DNA of 49,124 nucleotides from an uncultured Bacteroidota bacterium (GCA_903837285.1 CAILUD010000204.1:1-49124); one strand, 5' to 3'. Numbered from the stretch's first letter, positions 33,001 to 42,884 are shown. Program-made: numbers and translations. The notes: generated from the sequence alone by a model not told the origin.

Positions 33001-34497
33001 TTACCAAACCTGGCTTAATCGTTCTACAATAGGAGTTAAACTATCCATGATAGTATTCGATAACCAAAGTGGTGCAATACCAACTCCTGCAACAGCAATA
33101 ACTAAAGTTCCTACAGAAAGTTTTTCGAACCATTTTGCATCCTTTAGGCTTAGATATTCATCGTTTTTAATTGGTCCAAATAATAAACCGCCAACAACTT
33201 TTAAAATATAAACCGCCGTAACAACAATTGATGAAACAACGATAATTGTTGCCACTCTGTGGAATAAATCTGGATTTTGGAATGCTCCAACAAAAATTGT
33301 CATTTCGGCAACAAACCCGCTTAATCCAGGAAGTCCTAAAGAGGCAAGACCAGCAATAACATAAACAACTGATAAGAATGGAATTACTTTCATTAATCCA
33401 CCCATTTTATCAACCATTCTGGTATGTGTTCGTCCGTAAATCATTCCAATTAAAGCAAAGAAAAGGGCTGTCATTAAACCGTGAGAAATCATTTGAAGAA
33501 TAGCTCCGTCCATTGCTGTTTTATTCATCATTAATAATCCCCAGATTACTAATCCGCAGTGACTAACAGATGAATAAGCATTAATATATTTTAAATCTTT
33601 TTGCCAGATAGCTCCGAAAGCACCATATACTACAGAAATTGTTGTTAGAATAATAAATATCCATCCAAGTTCATGTGCTGCTTCTGGTAATAAATACATT
33701 GCAACTCTAAAACAACCATAGCCTCCAAGTTTCATAAGCACACCTGCGTGAAGCATAGAAACAGCAGTTGGTGCCGAAGCATGACCGTCGGGTGACCATG
33801 TGTGGAATGGAAACAAAGCGCCTAATACCCCAAATCCTAAAAATAGGAATGGGAAGAAAAACATTTGCAAATTGGTTGGAATATGAACCTTAGCAATTTC
33901 TAAAAGATTGAATGTATAATGTCCGTCTGTTGAAGAATTAAAATATAATCCTAACAAACCGACCATTAAAAGTGCCGAACCTCCCATTAACATCAGGGTA
34001 AGTTTCATTGCAGAGTATTCTTTTGGACCAGTTCCCCAAATACCTATTAACAAATACATAGGAATTACAGCTACTTCGTAGAACAAGAACATGGTAAATA
34101 AATCGATAGAAATAAAGAATCCAAATACACCAGTTGCAAGAAGAATGAGAGAAATAAAGAATTCTTTTTGAAGATATGTAACTTCCCATGAAGCAAGTAT
34201 TCCAGTTATAACAACAATTCCAGTAAGCATAATCATAGCGACAGAAATACCATCAACGCCAATGCAATAATGAATATTAAGTGTTTTAAACCACTCAACA
34301 TCCTGATAAAATACCATAGCGTCAGTATTACCAGCATTTCTTACTGCAAAATATGCAAATAATAATACTACTGCAGTAACTAATTGAGCAAACATTCCTG
34401 CTAAAGCAACCCAACGCACCATATTATGCGAACGGCTTAAAATAATACCAATTATGGTTAGAACAGGAATTAAAACGAATAGCGATAAAATATTCAT
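33001..34497 (-). CDS. nuoM: NADH-quinone oxidoreductase subunit M
   Basis: The 498-residue antiporter-like subunit of complex I. Family stretches include FLFYEVAVIPMYLLIGIWGT near residue 137, FPFHTWSPDGHASAPTAVSM near 227 and KYINAYSSVSHCGLVIWG near 308, the last containing the conserved lysine region of the proton channel. Length and topology are typical. It is 18 bp downstream of nuoL. Transcribed as part of the nuo operon. Confidence 0.95.
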   Translation of the reverse strand: MNILSLFVLIPVLTIIGIILSRSHNMVRWVALAGMFAQLVTAVVLLFAYFAVRNAGNTDAMVFYQDVEWFKTLNIHYCIGVDGISVAMIMLTGIVVITGILASWEVTYLQKEFFISLILLATGVFGFFISIDLFTMFLFYEVAVIPMYLLIGIWGTGPKEYSAMKLTLMLMGGSALLMVGLLGLYFNSSTDGHYTFNLLEIAKVHIPTNLQMFFFPFLFLGFGVLGALFPFHTWSPDGHASAPTAVSMLHAGVLMKLGGYGCFRVAMYLLPEAAHELGWIFIILTTISVVYGAFGAIWQKDLKYINAYSSVSHCGLVIWGLLMMNKTAMDGAILQMISHGLMTALFFALIGMIYGRTHTRMVDKMGGLMKVIPFLSVVYVIAGLASLGLPGLSGFVAEMTIFVGAFQNPDLFHRVATIIVVSSIVVTAVYILKVVGGLLFGPIKNDEYLSLKDAKWFEKLSVGTLVIAVAGVGIAPLWLSNTIMDSLTPIVERLSQVW

Positions 34498-34515
34498 GTT
34501 TCTTTAATTTTCAGT

Positions 34516-36435
34516 TTAATTTAACCAATAAGCAAAACATAATACTAAAATAATTGCACCCGAAACAAATACAAATGCATATTGTTGAACTTGTCCGGAT
34601 TGTAAATCCCTCATTTTAAATGATGACTTTTGAATTGCCCATGCAATAGAATTCATAAACCCATCAATTACATGTCTGTCAAACCATGCGATAGGTTGTG
34701 ATACACAATTGAATAGGATTTTTCTTGTAACAAATAAATAAATTTCATCAAAGTAAAATTTGTTCAAAGTTGCTGTGTAGAATATACCAAGCGATTTTGA
34801 AATTTTATCAGGAACCTTACTCTCTTTATAGTAAAGTAAAAATGCTATAAACATACCTAATACAGCTATTGCAACAGAAGGAATAGCAATACTATAATTT
34901 AAATGTGTCTCAAAAGATTTTCCATCAGAAGTAATTAAATCGTGGAATGGAACAAAACCAGCAACGATTGAAGCTAAAGCTAAAAACATTAATGGGAATG
35001 TCATTACTAATGGACTTTCGTGTGGTTCATGATGATAATGTTGTTTTTTTCCAAAGAATACACTGAAAAATAATCTTGACATATAGAAAGCTGTTAGCCC
35101 AGCTACAAAAACTGATGAGAAGAAAATAAGTTTATTCTTTTCAAAAGCAGCAACTAAAATTTCGTCTTTACTCCAGAACCCTGCAAATGGAGGAATTCCG
35201 CAAATAGCTAACCATGCAATTGCAAAAGTTATAAATGTAATGGGCATGTATTTTCTTAAATTACCCATGTTTCTTAAGTCGTTATTATGAACAGCATGAA
35301 TTATTGATCCAGCACCTAAGAATAGTAATGCTTTAAACATAGCATGTGTAAACAAATGGAACATTGATGCCATATATCCAACGCCAGCCTCGTCGCCATA
35401 TTCTGAAACTCCTAAAGCTAAAATCATATAACCAATTTGCGAAAGTGTTGAAAATGCAAGTATTCGCTTAATGTCAAATTGCGTACATGCAATTACTGCT
35501 GCAAAAAGTGAAGTAAATGCCCCGACATAACCGACAACTTCCAATGCTCCAGGTGCCTGAAAATGGAATACAACAAACATTCTGGCAACTAAATAAACAC
35601 CGGCAACTACCATTGTAGCAGCATGAATTAAGGCTGAAACAGGAGTTGGACCTTCCATTGCATCTGGTAACCAAATGTGGAATGGGAATAAAGCTGATTT
35701 ACCAGCACCACCCATAAAAATAAGAAGTAATGCCCAGGTAATAGCGCTAACTCCCATGAATGAAGCTGCTCCAATTGTTTGAAAAATATTGCCGTCGCCG
35801 CTTGTAAGTAAGTCGAAATCAAAAGTTCCGGTAAAATATGAAACAATTAAAATACCAACAAGAAAACCAAAATCTGCAAAACGGGTAACTATAAATGCTT
35901 TTTTAGATGCAGCAACTGCAGAAGGTTTTTGGTAATAGAATCCGATTAAAAGGAATGAAGAAACACCAACTAATTCCCAGAATATATACATCTGAAAAAT
36001 ATTGGTTGCAATAACCAAACCCAACATCGAAAAAGTAAAAAGCGAAAGGAATGCAAAAAAGCGTTGAAATCCTTGTTCACCTTTCATGTATCCAATACTA
36101 TAAATATGAACCATTAATGAAACAGTAGTAATTACTACAAGCATCATAACGGAAATTGGATCAAGTAAAACTCCCATGTGAATTCTAAGAGTGTCGGTAA
36201 ATGCTAGCCATTCAATGTTGTAAGCTGTAATTGCCTGAAATCCTCCTTCTGGTTCACCGGTTTTAAAGAAATATAAATAAGCTGTAAAGTATGACAATAC
36301 AGTTATTGTTAAAAGGCCTAATGTACCAAGTATACCTGCCAATGAACCTTTCATTTTCATTCCGAAAAGTCCTAGAATCAGGAACATAAAAACCGGAATT
36401 AACGGTATCCAAATAGTATATGCGTAATTAGTCAT
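34516..36435 (-). CDS. nuoL: NADH-quinone oxidoreductase subunit L
   Basis: The 639-residue subunit carries the longest antiporter-like fold of complex I, with the lateral helix at its C-terminus. Visible signatures are IYSIGYMKGEQGFQRFFAFL near residue 111, FPFHIWLPDAMEGPTPVSAL near 248, and DIKRILAFSTLSQIGYMILA near 325, with the usual lysines and glutamate. The C-terminal helix and final anchor end in LVLCFAYWLN. Length is a little above the 610 or so of E. coli. It is 19 bp downstream of nuoK. Confidence 0.95.
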   Translation of the reverse strand: MTNYAYTIWIPLIPVFMFLILGLFGMKMKGSLAGILGTLGLLTITVLSYFTAYLYFFKTGEPEGGFQAITAYNIEWLAFTDTLRIHMGVLLDPISVMMLVVITTVSLMVHIYSIGYMKGEQGFQRFFAFLSLFTFSMLGLVIATNIFQMYIFWELVGVSSFLLIGFYYQKPSAVAASKKAFIVTRFADFGFLVGILIVSYFTGTFDFDLLTSGDGNIFQTIGAASFMGVSAITWALLLIFMGGAGKSALFPFHIWLPDAMEGPTPVSALIHAATMVVAGVYLVARMFVVFHFQAPGALEVVGYVGAFTSLFAAVIACTQFDIKRILAFSTLSQIGYMILALGVSEYGDEAGVGYMASMFHLFTHAMFKALLFLGAGSIIHAVHNNDLRNMGNLRKYMPITFITFAIAWLAICGIPPFAGFWSKDEILVAAFEKNKLIFFSSVFVAGLTAFYMSRLFFSVFFGKKQHYHHEPHESPLVMTFPLMFLALASIVAGFVPFHDLITSDGKSFETHLNYSIAIPSVAIAVLGMFIAFLLYYKESKVPDKISKSLGIFYTATLNKFYFDEIYLFVTRKILFNCVSQPIAWFDRHVIDGFMNSIAWAIQKSSFKMRDLQSGQVQQYAFVFVSGAIILVLCFAYWLN

Positions 36436-36454
36436 ATCTTAAATTTTCAATTTA

Positions 36455-36772
36455 TTAGTACTTCATTTCGCTAATATTTTCTACCTCGATATTGGTAAAT
36501 CTTCTGTAAATATTAATAAATAATGCAATTGCAACAGAAGCTTCGGCTGCAGCGATTGCTACAACTATTAATGCAAAGAAATGTCCTTGAAGCTGATGTG
36601 GAAACAGAAATTTATTAAACACAACAAAATTAATATTTACCGCATTTAAAATTAGCTCAATAGCCATAAGCATCGTAATTAAATTACGACGAATTATAAA
36701 ACCGCAAACACCTATAAAGAACATTGTGGTGCTTACTATTAAAAAATATTGAATAGGGATGTCCTGTATCAT
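36455..36772 (-). CDS. nuoK: NADH-quinone oxidoreductase subunit K
   Basis: The 105-residue three-helix membrane subunit. LIVSTTMFFIGVCGFIIRRN, LLTML-like NLITMLMAIELILNAVNINF (with the conserved Glu of the proton path) and ALIVVAIAAAEASVAIALFI are standard for the family. It lies 12 bp after nuoJ. Confidence 0.95.
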   Translation of the reverse strand: MIQDIPIQYFLIVSTTMFFIGVCGFIIRRNLITMLMAIELILNAVNINFVVFNKFLFPHQLQGHFFALIVVAIAAAEASVAIALFINIYRRFTNIEVENISEMKY

Positions 36773-36784
36773 GGTTATATTTTT

Positions 36785-37291
36785 TTAATTTCCTTTTTTA
36801 GCAATTATAATAGCAGCTATCATTGCAGCTAAAAGTAAAACACTTATAACTTCAAATGGTAAAGCATAACCGTAATCACCGGTATTCATAAGCTGTGTAC
36901 CGACAACTTTCATGTCAACTACTAAAGCTGGTTGAGTTGTTGTTACAAATGGGAATTTAATAATCGACCATATTGCAACTCCGCAACCTAAAATTCCGGT
37001 TAATGCTCCAGCAAATACATTAGCAAGCGCTGGTTGTTCAAATTTATGACTGATATGACTGGTCAATAAAATCGAGAAAATTATTAGAACAACTATACCA
37101 CCAGCATAAAGAGTTAATTGCACCGCTGCCATAAATTCATAATTCAGCATAAAATATAAACCTGATGTAGCAATTAATACAGTAAGTAAATATATTGCTG
37201 CTCTTAAAATTTTTCTGCTAGTAATTGCAAGAACAGAAAAAAACAGGATTAACCCCGCGAGTAAGAAAAACATTAATTGATTGAGTTCCAT
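36785..37291 (-). CDS. nuoJ: NADH-quinone oxidoreductase subunit J
   Basis: The 168-residue membrane subunit has five hydrophobic segments, with SRKILRAAIYLLTVLIATSG, YEFMAAVQLTLYAGGIVVLI (including the pi-bulge region TLYAGGI) and the C-terminal ISVLLLAAMIAAIIIAKKG. Proteins of this family vary in length more than other subunits. It is only two bases after nuoI. Confidence 0.95.
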   Translation of the reverse strand: MELNQLMFFLLAGLILFFSVLAITSRKILRAAIYLLTVLIATSGLYFMLNYEFMAAVQLTLYAGGIVVLIIFSILLTSHISHKFEQPALANVFAGALTGILGCGVAIWSIIKFPFVTTTQPALVVDMKVVGTQLMNTGDYGYALPFEVISVLLLAAMIAAIIIAKKGN

Positions 37292-37293
37292 GC

Positions 37294-37794
37294 TTAAGCT
37301 TCTTTAGTTTCTTTTACTTCTTTAATTTCTTTTCTAATTGACGAACCAGGTTGGTTTAAAACCTTAGTGAGTTTATTTCTGTCGAATACTGCATGTTCAA
37401 AATCATGCCCCCAGGTAATAGAATTTGATGGACAAGTTTTTATGCATAAACTACAGAAAGTACACATAGATAAATGATAAATGTGTTTATCAATTACTCG
37501 TTCTGATTTACCCTCGGCGTTAGTAATTTTATTAGAAATAATTTCAATAGAACCGTTAGGGCAATTCATTTCACAAATACCACATCCGTTACATGAATGT
37601 TGATTGTTTGCATCGTGTGTCATAATAACTTCGCCTTTAAAACGCTCAGCTATTATTAGTTTTTTTCTGTTTTCAGGATATTTTTGAGTAACAACTTTAC
37701 CCGGACGTATGGAATAGTATCCAGTAACACGCATACCAGCCCATAGCGATCTAATTGCTCCGAAAACTTCCCCAAAATATTTAAATATATTCAT
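37294..37794 (-). CDS. nuoI: NADH-quinone oxidoreductase subunit I (two 4Fe-4S clusters)
   Basis: The 166-residue cytoplasmic subunit carries two 4Fe-4S clusters (N6a and N6b) through CNGCGICEMNCP near residue 63 and CTFCSLCIKTCP near residue 103. It passes electrons from the input side to NuoB. In a complex lacking NuoEFG, this subunit is the likely entry point for electrons from ferredoxin or a similar donor. It lies nine bases after nuoH. Confidence 0.95.
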   Translation of the reverse strand: MNIFKYFGEVFGAIRSLWAGMRVTGYYSIRPGKVVTQKYPENRKKLIIAERFKGEVIMTHDANNQHSCNGCGICEMNCPNGSIEIISNKITNAEGKSERVIDKHIYHLSMCTFCSLCIKTCPSNSITWGHDFEHAVFDRNKLTKVLNQPGSSIRKEIKEVKETKEA

Positions 37795-37803
37795 ACCTTT
37801 TAA

Positions 37804-38895
37804 TTATTTTATATACCATCCCATAAGGACTATAAAGGCAATTAATACAATATTCATTAGGTTTAATGGAAGTAAATATTTCCATTCAAGTTTAAGTAAT
37901 TGGTCAATTCTTAAACGTGGGAAAGTCCATTTAAACCACATCATTATAAAAATAATAAATGCTGTTTTACCCATAAACCATACAAAAGGTGGAATATAAT
38001 CCATAACATGATTCATTCCATCAAGACCAGGTATATGAAATGGCATCCAACCTCCAAGGAAAACTGTTGCAGCTATTGCAGCTACAATAAACATGTTCAT
38101 GTATTCTGCAAGAAAAAAGAATGCGAATTTAATACCTGAATATTCTGTATGGAAACCAGCTGTTAATTCTGATTCTGCTTCTGCTAAGTCGAAAGGACCG
38201 CGATTAGTTTCTGCAGTACTTGCAACTAAAAAGATTAAGAAAGAAATTATTGCAGGAATATGACCTTTAATTATCCACCAACCGTTTGCCTGGCTTTCTA
38301 CAATTGTACTTAGTTGCATCGAACCAGAGAAAATTACTATCGACAATAAAGCTAATCCTACAGATAATTCATAAGAAACAACCTGAGCACCACTTCTTAT
38401 CGCTCCAATTAAACTGTATTTACTGTTACTTGACCATCCAGCCAATAATATTCCAATTACTCCTAATGATGAAACAGCAAATAAATAAAAGATACCAATA
38501 TTTAAGTCAATTGCATGAAGTCCTTTTGCAAAAGGTAACGCTGCAATTGCCATAAAAGAGGCAATAATTACAATAAAAGGCGCAAGGTTAAAAAGAAACT
38601 TGTCAGCATTTTTAATGTAAATAAGTTCTTTCATTAAAAGCTTAAAAAGATCGGCAATAGTTTGAAGCAAACCAAATGGTCCAACTCGGTTTGGTCCTTT
38701 TCTGTTTTGAATTAAAGCACAAACCTTTCTTTCAGCATATACCAGATATAATCCAATTACTGCATAAAATGCAATAAAAACTACACCTACTATTGCAAGC
38801 TCAACGAACATAGCCCAACCTGGCGACATGCTGCTTGTTAGCGCATTGTGAACCCAAGTGGTAAATGATGTAAAATCGTATATATTAAAATCCAT
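37804..38895 (-). CDS. nuoH: NADH-quinone oxidoreductase subunit H
   Basis: The 363-residue subunit joins the hydrophilic and membrane arms and lines the quinone chamber. [20 protein letters not shown] near residue 53, [39 protein letters not shown] near 225 and [20 protein letters not shown] near the end are the diagnostic stretches. The ATG at 38895 is used; a TTG at 38916 would overlap the nuoD stop. Confidence 0.95.
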   Translation of the reverse strand: MDFNIYDFTSFTTWVHNALTSSMSPGWAMFVELAIVGVVFIAFYAVIGLYLVYAERKVCALIQNRKGPNRVGPFGLLQTIADLFKLLMKELIYIKNADKFLFNLAPFIVIIASFMAIAALPFAKGLHAIDLNIGIFYLFAVSSLGVIGILLAGWSSNSKYSLIGAIRSGAQVVSYELSVGLALLSIVIFSGSMQLSTIVESQANGWWIIKGHIPAIISFLIFLVASTAETNRGPFDLAEAESELTAGFHTEYSGIKFAFFFLAEYMNMFIVAAIAATVFLGGWMPFHIPGLDGMNHVMDYIPPFVWFMGKTAFIIFIMMWFKWTFPRLRIDQLLKLEWKYLLPLNLMNIVLIAFIVLMGWYIK

Positions 38896-38905
38896 ATTGC
38901 AATTT

Positions 38906-40030
38906 TTATCTGTCAATATCAGGAATTACTAAATCTAATGATCCGCTGATTGCAACCAAGTCAGCTATTTTATTTCCAGAAGCAAGTTTATTAATTATAA
39001 ACAGGTTTGAAAAATTAGGAGTTCTGAATTTTACTCGTAATGGATTTTTATTTCCATCACTAACAATATAACAACCTAATTCGCCTCTTGCGGTTTCTAC
39101 TCTTTGGAAGTAATCGCCAGCAGGAAGTTTAATTATTGGTTTCATTTTGACTGTATAATCACCAGCAGGCATATTGTCAACTAGCTGCTCAAGAATATTT
39201 AAAGATTCCCACATTTCGTCGATTCTTGCTTTGTAACGAGCAAATGTATCACCTTCGGTATAAAGTATTTCTTTAAAGTCAACTTTTGAATATGCGCTAT
39301 AAGGATGATGTTTTCTCACATCACATTTAAAGCCAGAACCACGACCAGAAGGACCGGTTACTCCATAAGAAATAGCATCTTCTTTTGAAAGAATACCCAT
39401 TCCAATTGAACGTTGTTGGAAAATTATATTTCCGGTTAAAAGTTGATCGTATTCAGGAAGTATTTTTCTGAAATACTTGATAAAGTCTTTTATTTTTTTC
39501 TGAAAATTTGGATGCACATCGTGCATTAAACCTCCGGGACAATTAAAACTATGAAGTAAACGTGAACCAAATGATTCTTCAAAAATATCAAGAATTGGTT
39601 CTCTATCGCGAAGGCCATAGAAGAAAGTTGTTAATGCTCCTAAGTCCATTCCAAATGCACACCACCAAAGTTGATGAGATGCAATTCGGTTTAATTCGGC
39701 AAGAATAGTTCTGATGTATTTTACTCTTTCAGGAACTTCAACTTCCAAAGCATTCTCTACAGCAAGGCAAACTGCTTCGTTATTCATGTGTGCAGATAAA
39801 TAATCAAATCTGTCAGTTAAATGAATAATTTGCTGATAAGTGTTTTTTTCACACATTTTTTCGATACCTCTGTGAATGTATCCGCAATGTGGAATAATAT
39901 ATTTTACTGTTTCGCCTAAAAGGCAAAGCTCAAAGCGAAGTACACCATGGGTTGATGGATGCTGTGGCCCCATGTTGATGATGTAATCATCGCTTTTTTT
40001 AATTATTATATCTTGAAATATTTCTTCCAT
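38906..40030 (-). CDS. nuoD: NADH-quinone oxidoreductase subunit D
   Basis: The 374-residue subunit belongs to the 49-kDa/hydrogenase large subunit family and forms the quinone site with NuoB. It begins [20 protein letters not shown], then [15 protein letters not shown], the conserved [40 protein letters not shown] and [20 protein letters not shown]. nuoC and nuoD are separate genes here, unlike the fused nuoCD I recall from Bacteroides. It lies 12 bp after nuoC. Confidence 0.95.
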   Translation of the reverse strand: MEEIFQDIIIKKSDDYIINMGPQHPSTHGVLRFELCLLGETVKYIIPHCGYIHRGIEKMCEKNTYQQIIHLTDRFDYLSAHMNNEAVCLAVENALEVEVPERVKYIRTILAELNRIASHQLWWCAFGMDLGALTTFFYGLRDREPILDIFEESFGSRLLHSFNCPGGLMHDVHPNFQKKIKDFIKYFRKILPEYDQLLTGNIIFQQRSIGMGILSKEDAISYGVTGPSGRGSGFKCDVRKHHPYSAYSKVDFKEILYTEGDTFARYKARIDEMWESLNILEQLVDNMPAGDYTVKMKPIIKLPAGDYFQRVETARGELGCYIVSDGNKNPLRVKFRTPNFSNLFIINKLASGNKIADLVAISGSLDLVIPDIDR

Positions 40031-40042
40031 ATATTCAATCTA

Positions 40043-40501
40043 TTAACGTTCGATGATGTTAATGTCATCTTTATAATCTTTGCGTAATGGATAACCTACC
40101 CATTCGTCGTCTAAAAATAAACGGCGCATATCTGGGTGATTGTTAAACTTTATACCTAATAAGTCAAAAATTTCGCGCTCATGCCATTCAGCTGTCCTCC
40201 AAAGTCCACATACTGTATCGAAATTTGGATTTACGCGGTCGTCGGTTTTAACTTTTAAAACTAAAGCATGATTGTGAGTAGTACTTTCGAGATGATAAAC
40301 AACACCTAATTGTTTTCCATAATCTACACCAGAAAGGCAAAATAAATAATCGAAAGCGGTTTCGGGTGTTTCTCTTAAAAGACGGGCTAATTTAAGAAGC
40401 GATTCTGCAGGTACAACAACTTCAAGATATTGTTTGTTTTCAGGAAATTCTAATCCTGAAATCCATCCGTTTATTTTTTCTTTTAATTGATCGTTAGTCA
40501 T
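40043..40501 (-). CDS. nuoC: NADH-quinone oxidoreductase subunit C
   Basis: The 152-residue subunit (30-kDa family) holds the quinone-module scaffold. Its motifs are DYLFCLSGVDYGKQLGVVYH near residue 70 and, at the C-terminal end, TAEWHEREIFDLLGIKFNNH and RRLFLDDEWVGYPLRKDYKD, which is the standard 30-kDa signature. It is separate from nuoD. Gap to nuoB is 12 bp. Confidence 0.95.
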   Translation of the reverse strand: MTNDQLKEKINGWISGLEFPENKQYLEVVVPAESLLKLARLLRETPETAFDYLFCLSGVDYGKQLGVVYHLESTTHNHALVLKVKTDDRVNPNFDTVCGLWRTAEWHEREIFDLLGIKFNNHPDMRRLFLDDEWVGYPLRKDYKDDINIIER

Positions 40502-40513
40502 AAAATATGCGGA

Positions 40514-41068
40514 TTATTTACTTTCTACAGTTTTTTTAGTAAACATGCTTTCTGTCTTAATTTTACGTTGTAATTGCATTACTCCGTATAGTAAAGCTTC
40601 CGGACGAGGCGGACAACCTGGGATGTAAACATCAACAGGTATTATATGATCAACACCACGAACTACAGAATATGAGTTGTAAAAAAATGGACCACCTGAA
40701 ACTGCGCATGCACCCATTGCAATTACATATTTTGGATCGGCCATTTGATCATAAAGTCTTTTTAAAACAGGAGCCATTTTATGTACAACTGTTCCTGCCA
40801 CTACAATAACATCAGCCTGGCGAGGCGAAGCACGATAAACTTCAATTCCAAAACGTGCAAAATCGTGACGAGCAGCACCTGCAGCCATCATTTCTATACC
40901 ACAACAACTGGTTGCAAAAGTAAGTGGCCAAACTGAATTAGCTCTTCCCCAGTTAATAAGGTTATCGATACTGGTTACTAGAATGTTTCCACCAGATTTT
41001 TTAAAGATTTCTAAAGTTTCATTGTCTTTGAAATCTTCATATTTCATTGATTTAATTTTTACACCCAT
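40514..41068 (-). CDS. nuoB: NADH-quinone oxidoreductase subunit B
   Basis: NuoB holds cluster N2 that reduces quinone. The 184-residue protein begins [20 protein letters not shown]. Cluster ligands are in [20 protein letters not shown] (two adjacent Cys), [11 protein letters not shown] and [15 protein letters not shown]. The start chosen at 41068 overlaps the nuoA stop by ten bases and has AAGGAG nine bases upstream; a longer reading frame to 41179 runs inside nuoA and is not family-like. Confidence 0.95.
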   Translation of the reverse strand: MGVKIKSMKYEDFKDNETLEIFKKSGGNILVTSIDNLINWGRANSVWPLTFATSCCGIEMMAAGAARHDFARFGIEVYRASPRQADVIVVAGTVVHKMAPVLKRLYDQMADPKYVIAMGACAVSGGPFFYNSYSVVRGVDHIIPVDVYIPGCPPRPEALLYGVMQLQRKIKTESMFTKKTVESK

Positions 41069-41409
41069 CTTAAAGCTCCTTTCTTCCAAGCATATAAAAG
41101 TCCTAATACAAGTATAAAGAAGAATACTAATATCTCTATAAATGCTGTTAATCCCATGTCGCGCATTACAACGCCCCAAGGAAATATAAAAACAGTTTCA
41201 ACATCAAAAATCAAATAAATAATGGCAAATAAGTAGTAGCCTACATTAAACTGAATCCAAGCGTCAGATTTTACCGGAATACCGCATTCGTATGGTTCAG
41301 ATTTTGCCGAATTTTTTGAAGATGGGGCAACGAACATGGAGAAAACAATTGCTCCACCTACTAATATGACCCCCAGCAGGAAAAACAGTATTAAATATTC
41401 ACTATTCAT
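41059..41409 (-). CDS. nuoA: NADH-quinone oxidoreductase subunit A
   Basis: The 116-residue three-helix membrane subunit starts the operon. [20 protein letters not shown], with the conserved ECG loop near residue 42, and [20 protein letters not shown] are diagnostic. It is preceded by a 319-bp gene-free stretch with weak promoter-like elements. Confidence 0.95.
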   Translation of the reverse strand: MNSEYLILFFLLGVILVGGAIVFSMFVAPSSKNSAKSEPYECGIPVKSDAWIQFNVGYYLFAIIYLIFDVETVFIFPWGVVMRDMGLTAFIEILVFFFILVLGLLYAWKKGALRWV

Positions 41410-41728
41410 GGTAGAAATGTAAAAAGTTAATGGAATAATTCATTATTCTTTATTTCAATTGGCGAAAATAGATATTTTTTAAAAAATATTAAGCCAAAAC
41501 ATCTGTTATTTAAAGTGTGATCGTATTGTGCTATATAACAAGCTTATGCAAGTAAAGATATGCTAATGTTAGTATTTAGAATATTTTAAAATAGCAAATA
41601 AAAATGAGCTGTAAGTATAAGATAATAAGTTAAAAAAGCTTAAAATTATTGTACAGTATTAACACTTAAAATTGAAAAAATACATGCTTAAATATGTTGT
41701 AAAACATATTAAATAATCTAAGCGATTA
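41410..41728. other. Gene-free region upstream of nuoA and downstream of mntP
   Basis: No ORF is supported in these 319 bp. On the minus strand TATTTTCG at 41463-41470 is a near-match to TAnnTTTG, with TTTG at 41495-41498 24 bp away, slightly longer than usual. A perfect dyad lies at 41691-41710. Confidence 0.45.
41691..41710. promoter_or_regulatory. Perfect dyad AATATGTT-GTAA-AACATATT
   Basis: The eight-base arms flank four bases and the core ATGTT-N4-AACAT is the same as at 45273-45288. It is 281 bp upstream of nuoA and 18 bp beyond mntP, so it could be an operator or a weak mntP terminator. Confidence 0.45.
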
Positions 41729-42283
41729 TTAAGCAATATGTTCAATAAGAATTTTGAATCCTATTACTAAAAGAATAATTCCACCAGCAATTTCAATCTT
41801 TTTGCCAAAGCTTTTTCCTGTTTTTTTTCCGAAAAGAATGCCAAGCATAGAAGCTAAAAATGTTACAAAGCCAATTATTAATACAGACATTAATATAGGT
41901 ATACTTATCAAAGAAAAACTTATTCCAACTGCTAATGCATCAAGGCTAGTTGCAATTGCCATGCTTATTAAAATCCATGGATTCAGCGGATTAAATTCCT
42001 TTTCGCTTTCGTTTTTAAAGCTTTCTAAAATCATTTTAATACCTAAAATTGAAAGAATTGCAAATGCAATCCAATGGTCAAATTCAGAAATGTATATTTT
42101 TACCTGTTCGCCTAAGCTCCATCCTGCAAGTGGCATCGCGCTTTGAAAAAAGGCAAGGGTTAATGCGATTTTTAGTGCATCTTTAAAAACAATTTCTTGT
42201 CGTGCAATTCCACTACTAATTGAAACAGCAAACGTATCGAAACATAAACCTATTGCAACTAGAAAAATGATTAAATAATCCAT
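41729..42283 (-). CDS. mntP: Manganese efflux pump MntP
   Basis: The 184-residue membrane protein is the MntP (DUF204) family, six helices in two repeats. The first repeat has LIIFLVAIGLCFDTFAVSIS and the second MAIATSLDALAVGISFSLIS; the paired Asp residues (FDTFAVS, LDALAVG) bind the ion. It exports Mn2+ from the cytoplasm. I saw no yybP-ykoY riboswitch upstream, which often controls this gene elsewhere. It is divergent from the Rrf2 gene with 193 bp between them. Confidence 0.9.
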   Translation of the reverse strand: MDYLIIFLVAIGLCFDTFAVSISSGIARQEIVFKDALKIALTLAFFQSAMPLAGWSLGEQVKIYISEFDHWIAFAILSILGIKMILESFKNESEKEFNPLNPWILISMAIATSLDALAVGISFSLISIPILMSVLIIGFVTFLASMLGILFGKKTGKSFGKKIEIAGGIILLVIGFKILIEHIA

Positions 42284-42443
42284 TGATTGTTTTTTTGCAA
42301 AAGTATGTATTCACTTTTAATAAAAATAAGCAAACATAAATTTTGAAAAAAAATACATTGCGGGAATTATTAAGCTTAAATAAATTTAGAGTTAATTAAC
42401 CTGAAATTTTTTTATTTGATGTTTTATAACCAAAAGAATATAG

Positions 42444-42451
42444 TATATTTG
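42444..42451 (+). promoter_or_regulatory. Probable -7 promoter element for the Rrf2 gene
   Basis: TATATTTG matches TAnnTTTG 25 bp before the ATG at 42477. TTTG at 42415-42418 is 25 bp upstream, slightly longer than typical. Confidence 0.5.
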
Positions 42452-42452
42452 T

Positions 42453-42464
42453 GTAATCAATTAC
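42453..42464. promoter_or_regulatory. Dyad GTAAT-CA-ATTAC at the Rrf2 transcription start
   Basis: Five-base arms flank CA, starting one base after the -7 element. A repressor here would block transcription, suggesting possible autoregulation; this is an inference from placement. Confidence 0.35.
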
Positions 42465-42476
42465 CTAAATTATTCA

Positions 42477-42875
42477 ATGTCAAAAGTTGTTACAATTTCA
42501 GAGGCTGCATCCATTGCTATGCATGGGATGATAATAATAGCAAGAGCAAATAAAGTTACTAATGTTTTAGAGATTGCAGATGCCACTTTAACTTCAAAAC
42601 ATCATGTTGCAAAAGTTTTACAACGATTAGTAAAAGAAGGCTTTTTAACCTCACAACGTGGGCCAACAGGTGGTTTTATATTAAAAAAAGACCCAAAAAA
42701 GATTAATTTATTAAGTATTTATGAGTCAATTGAAGGTAAAATTGAAATAACAAATTGTTTTCTTGACAAACAAATTTGCCCTTTTAGCATGTGTTTTATG
42801 AATAATATTACTCTTGATTTAACTGTAAAATTTAAAGAGTATATGGAAACACAGACTTTGGATAAATACATTTAA
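42477..42875 (+). CDS. Rrf2 family regulator with three Fe-S-type cysteines
   Basis: The 132-residue protein has a winged helix-turn-helix with the Rrf2 hallmarks: IADATLTSKHHVAKVLQRLV near residue 33 and GFLTSQRGPTGGFILKKDP near residue 55. Three cysteines at 94, 101 and 106 (CX6CX4C) sit where IscR and NsrR hold a cluster (CX5CX5C), so it may sense NO, oxygen or iron-sulfur status. The hcp cluster 2.5 kb away is a plausible target, but the intervening phosphatase gene is convergent with it, so this is inferred. The stop is nine bases from the convergent SpoIIE gene. Confidence 0.85.
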   Translation: MSKVVTISEAASIAMHGMIIIARANKVTNVLEIADATLTSKHHVAKVLQRLVKEGFLTSQRGPTGGFILKKDPKKINLLSIYESIEGKIEITNCFLDKQICPFSMCFMNNITLDLTVKFKEYMETQTLDKYI

Positions 42876-42884
42876 TTTTTTCCC

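Noticed and set aside
41069..41179. N-terminal extension of NuoB by 37 residues
   Set aside because: It is antisense-like out-of-frame reading within nuoA, lacks family similarity and the internal ATG has a good AAGGAG site.
41754..42146. 130-residue plus-strand frame inside mntP
   Set aside because: It is antisense to a well-conserved gene, with a composition typical of a shadow (many Ile, Lys, Pro) and no recognisable domain.
42284..42476. yybP-ykoY manganese riboswitch upstream of mntP
   Set aside because: I found none of the conserved loop sequences of this riboswitch in the 193-bp gap.
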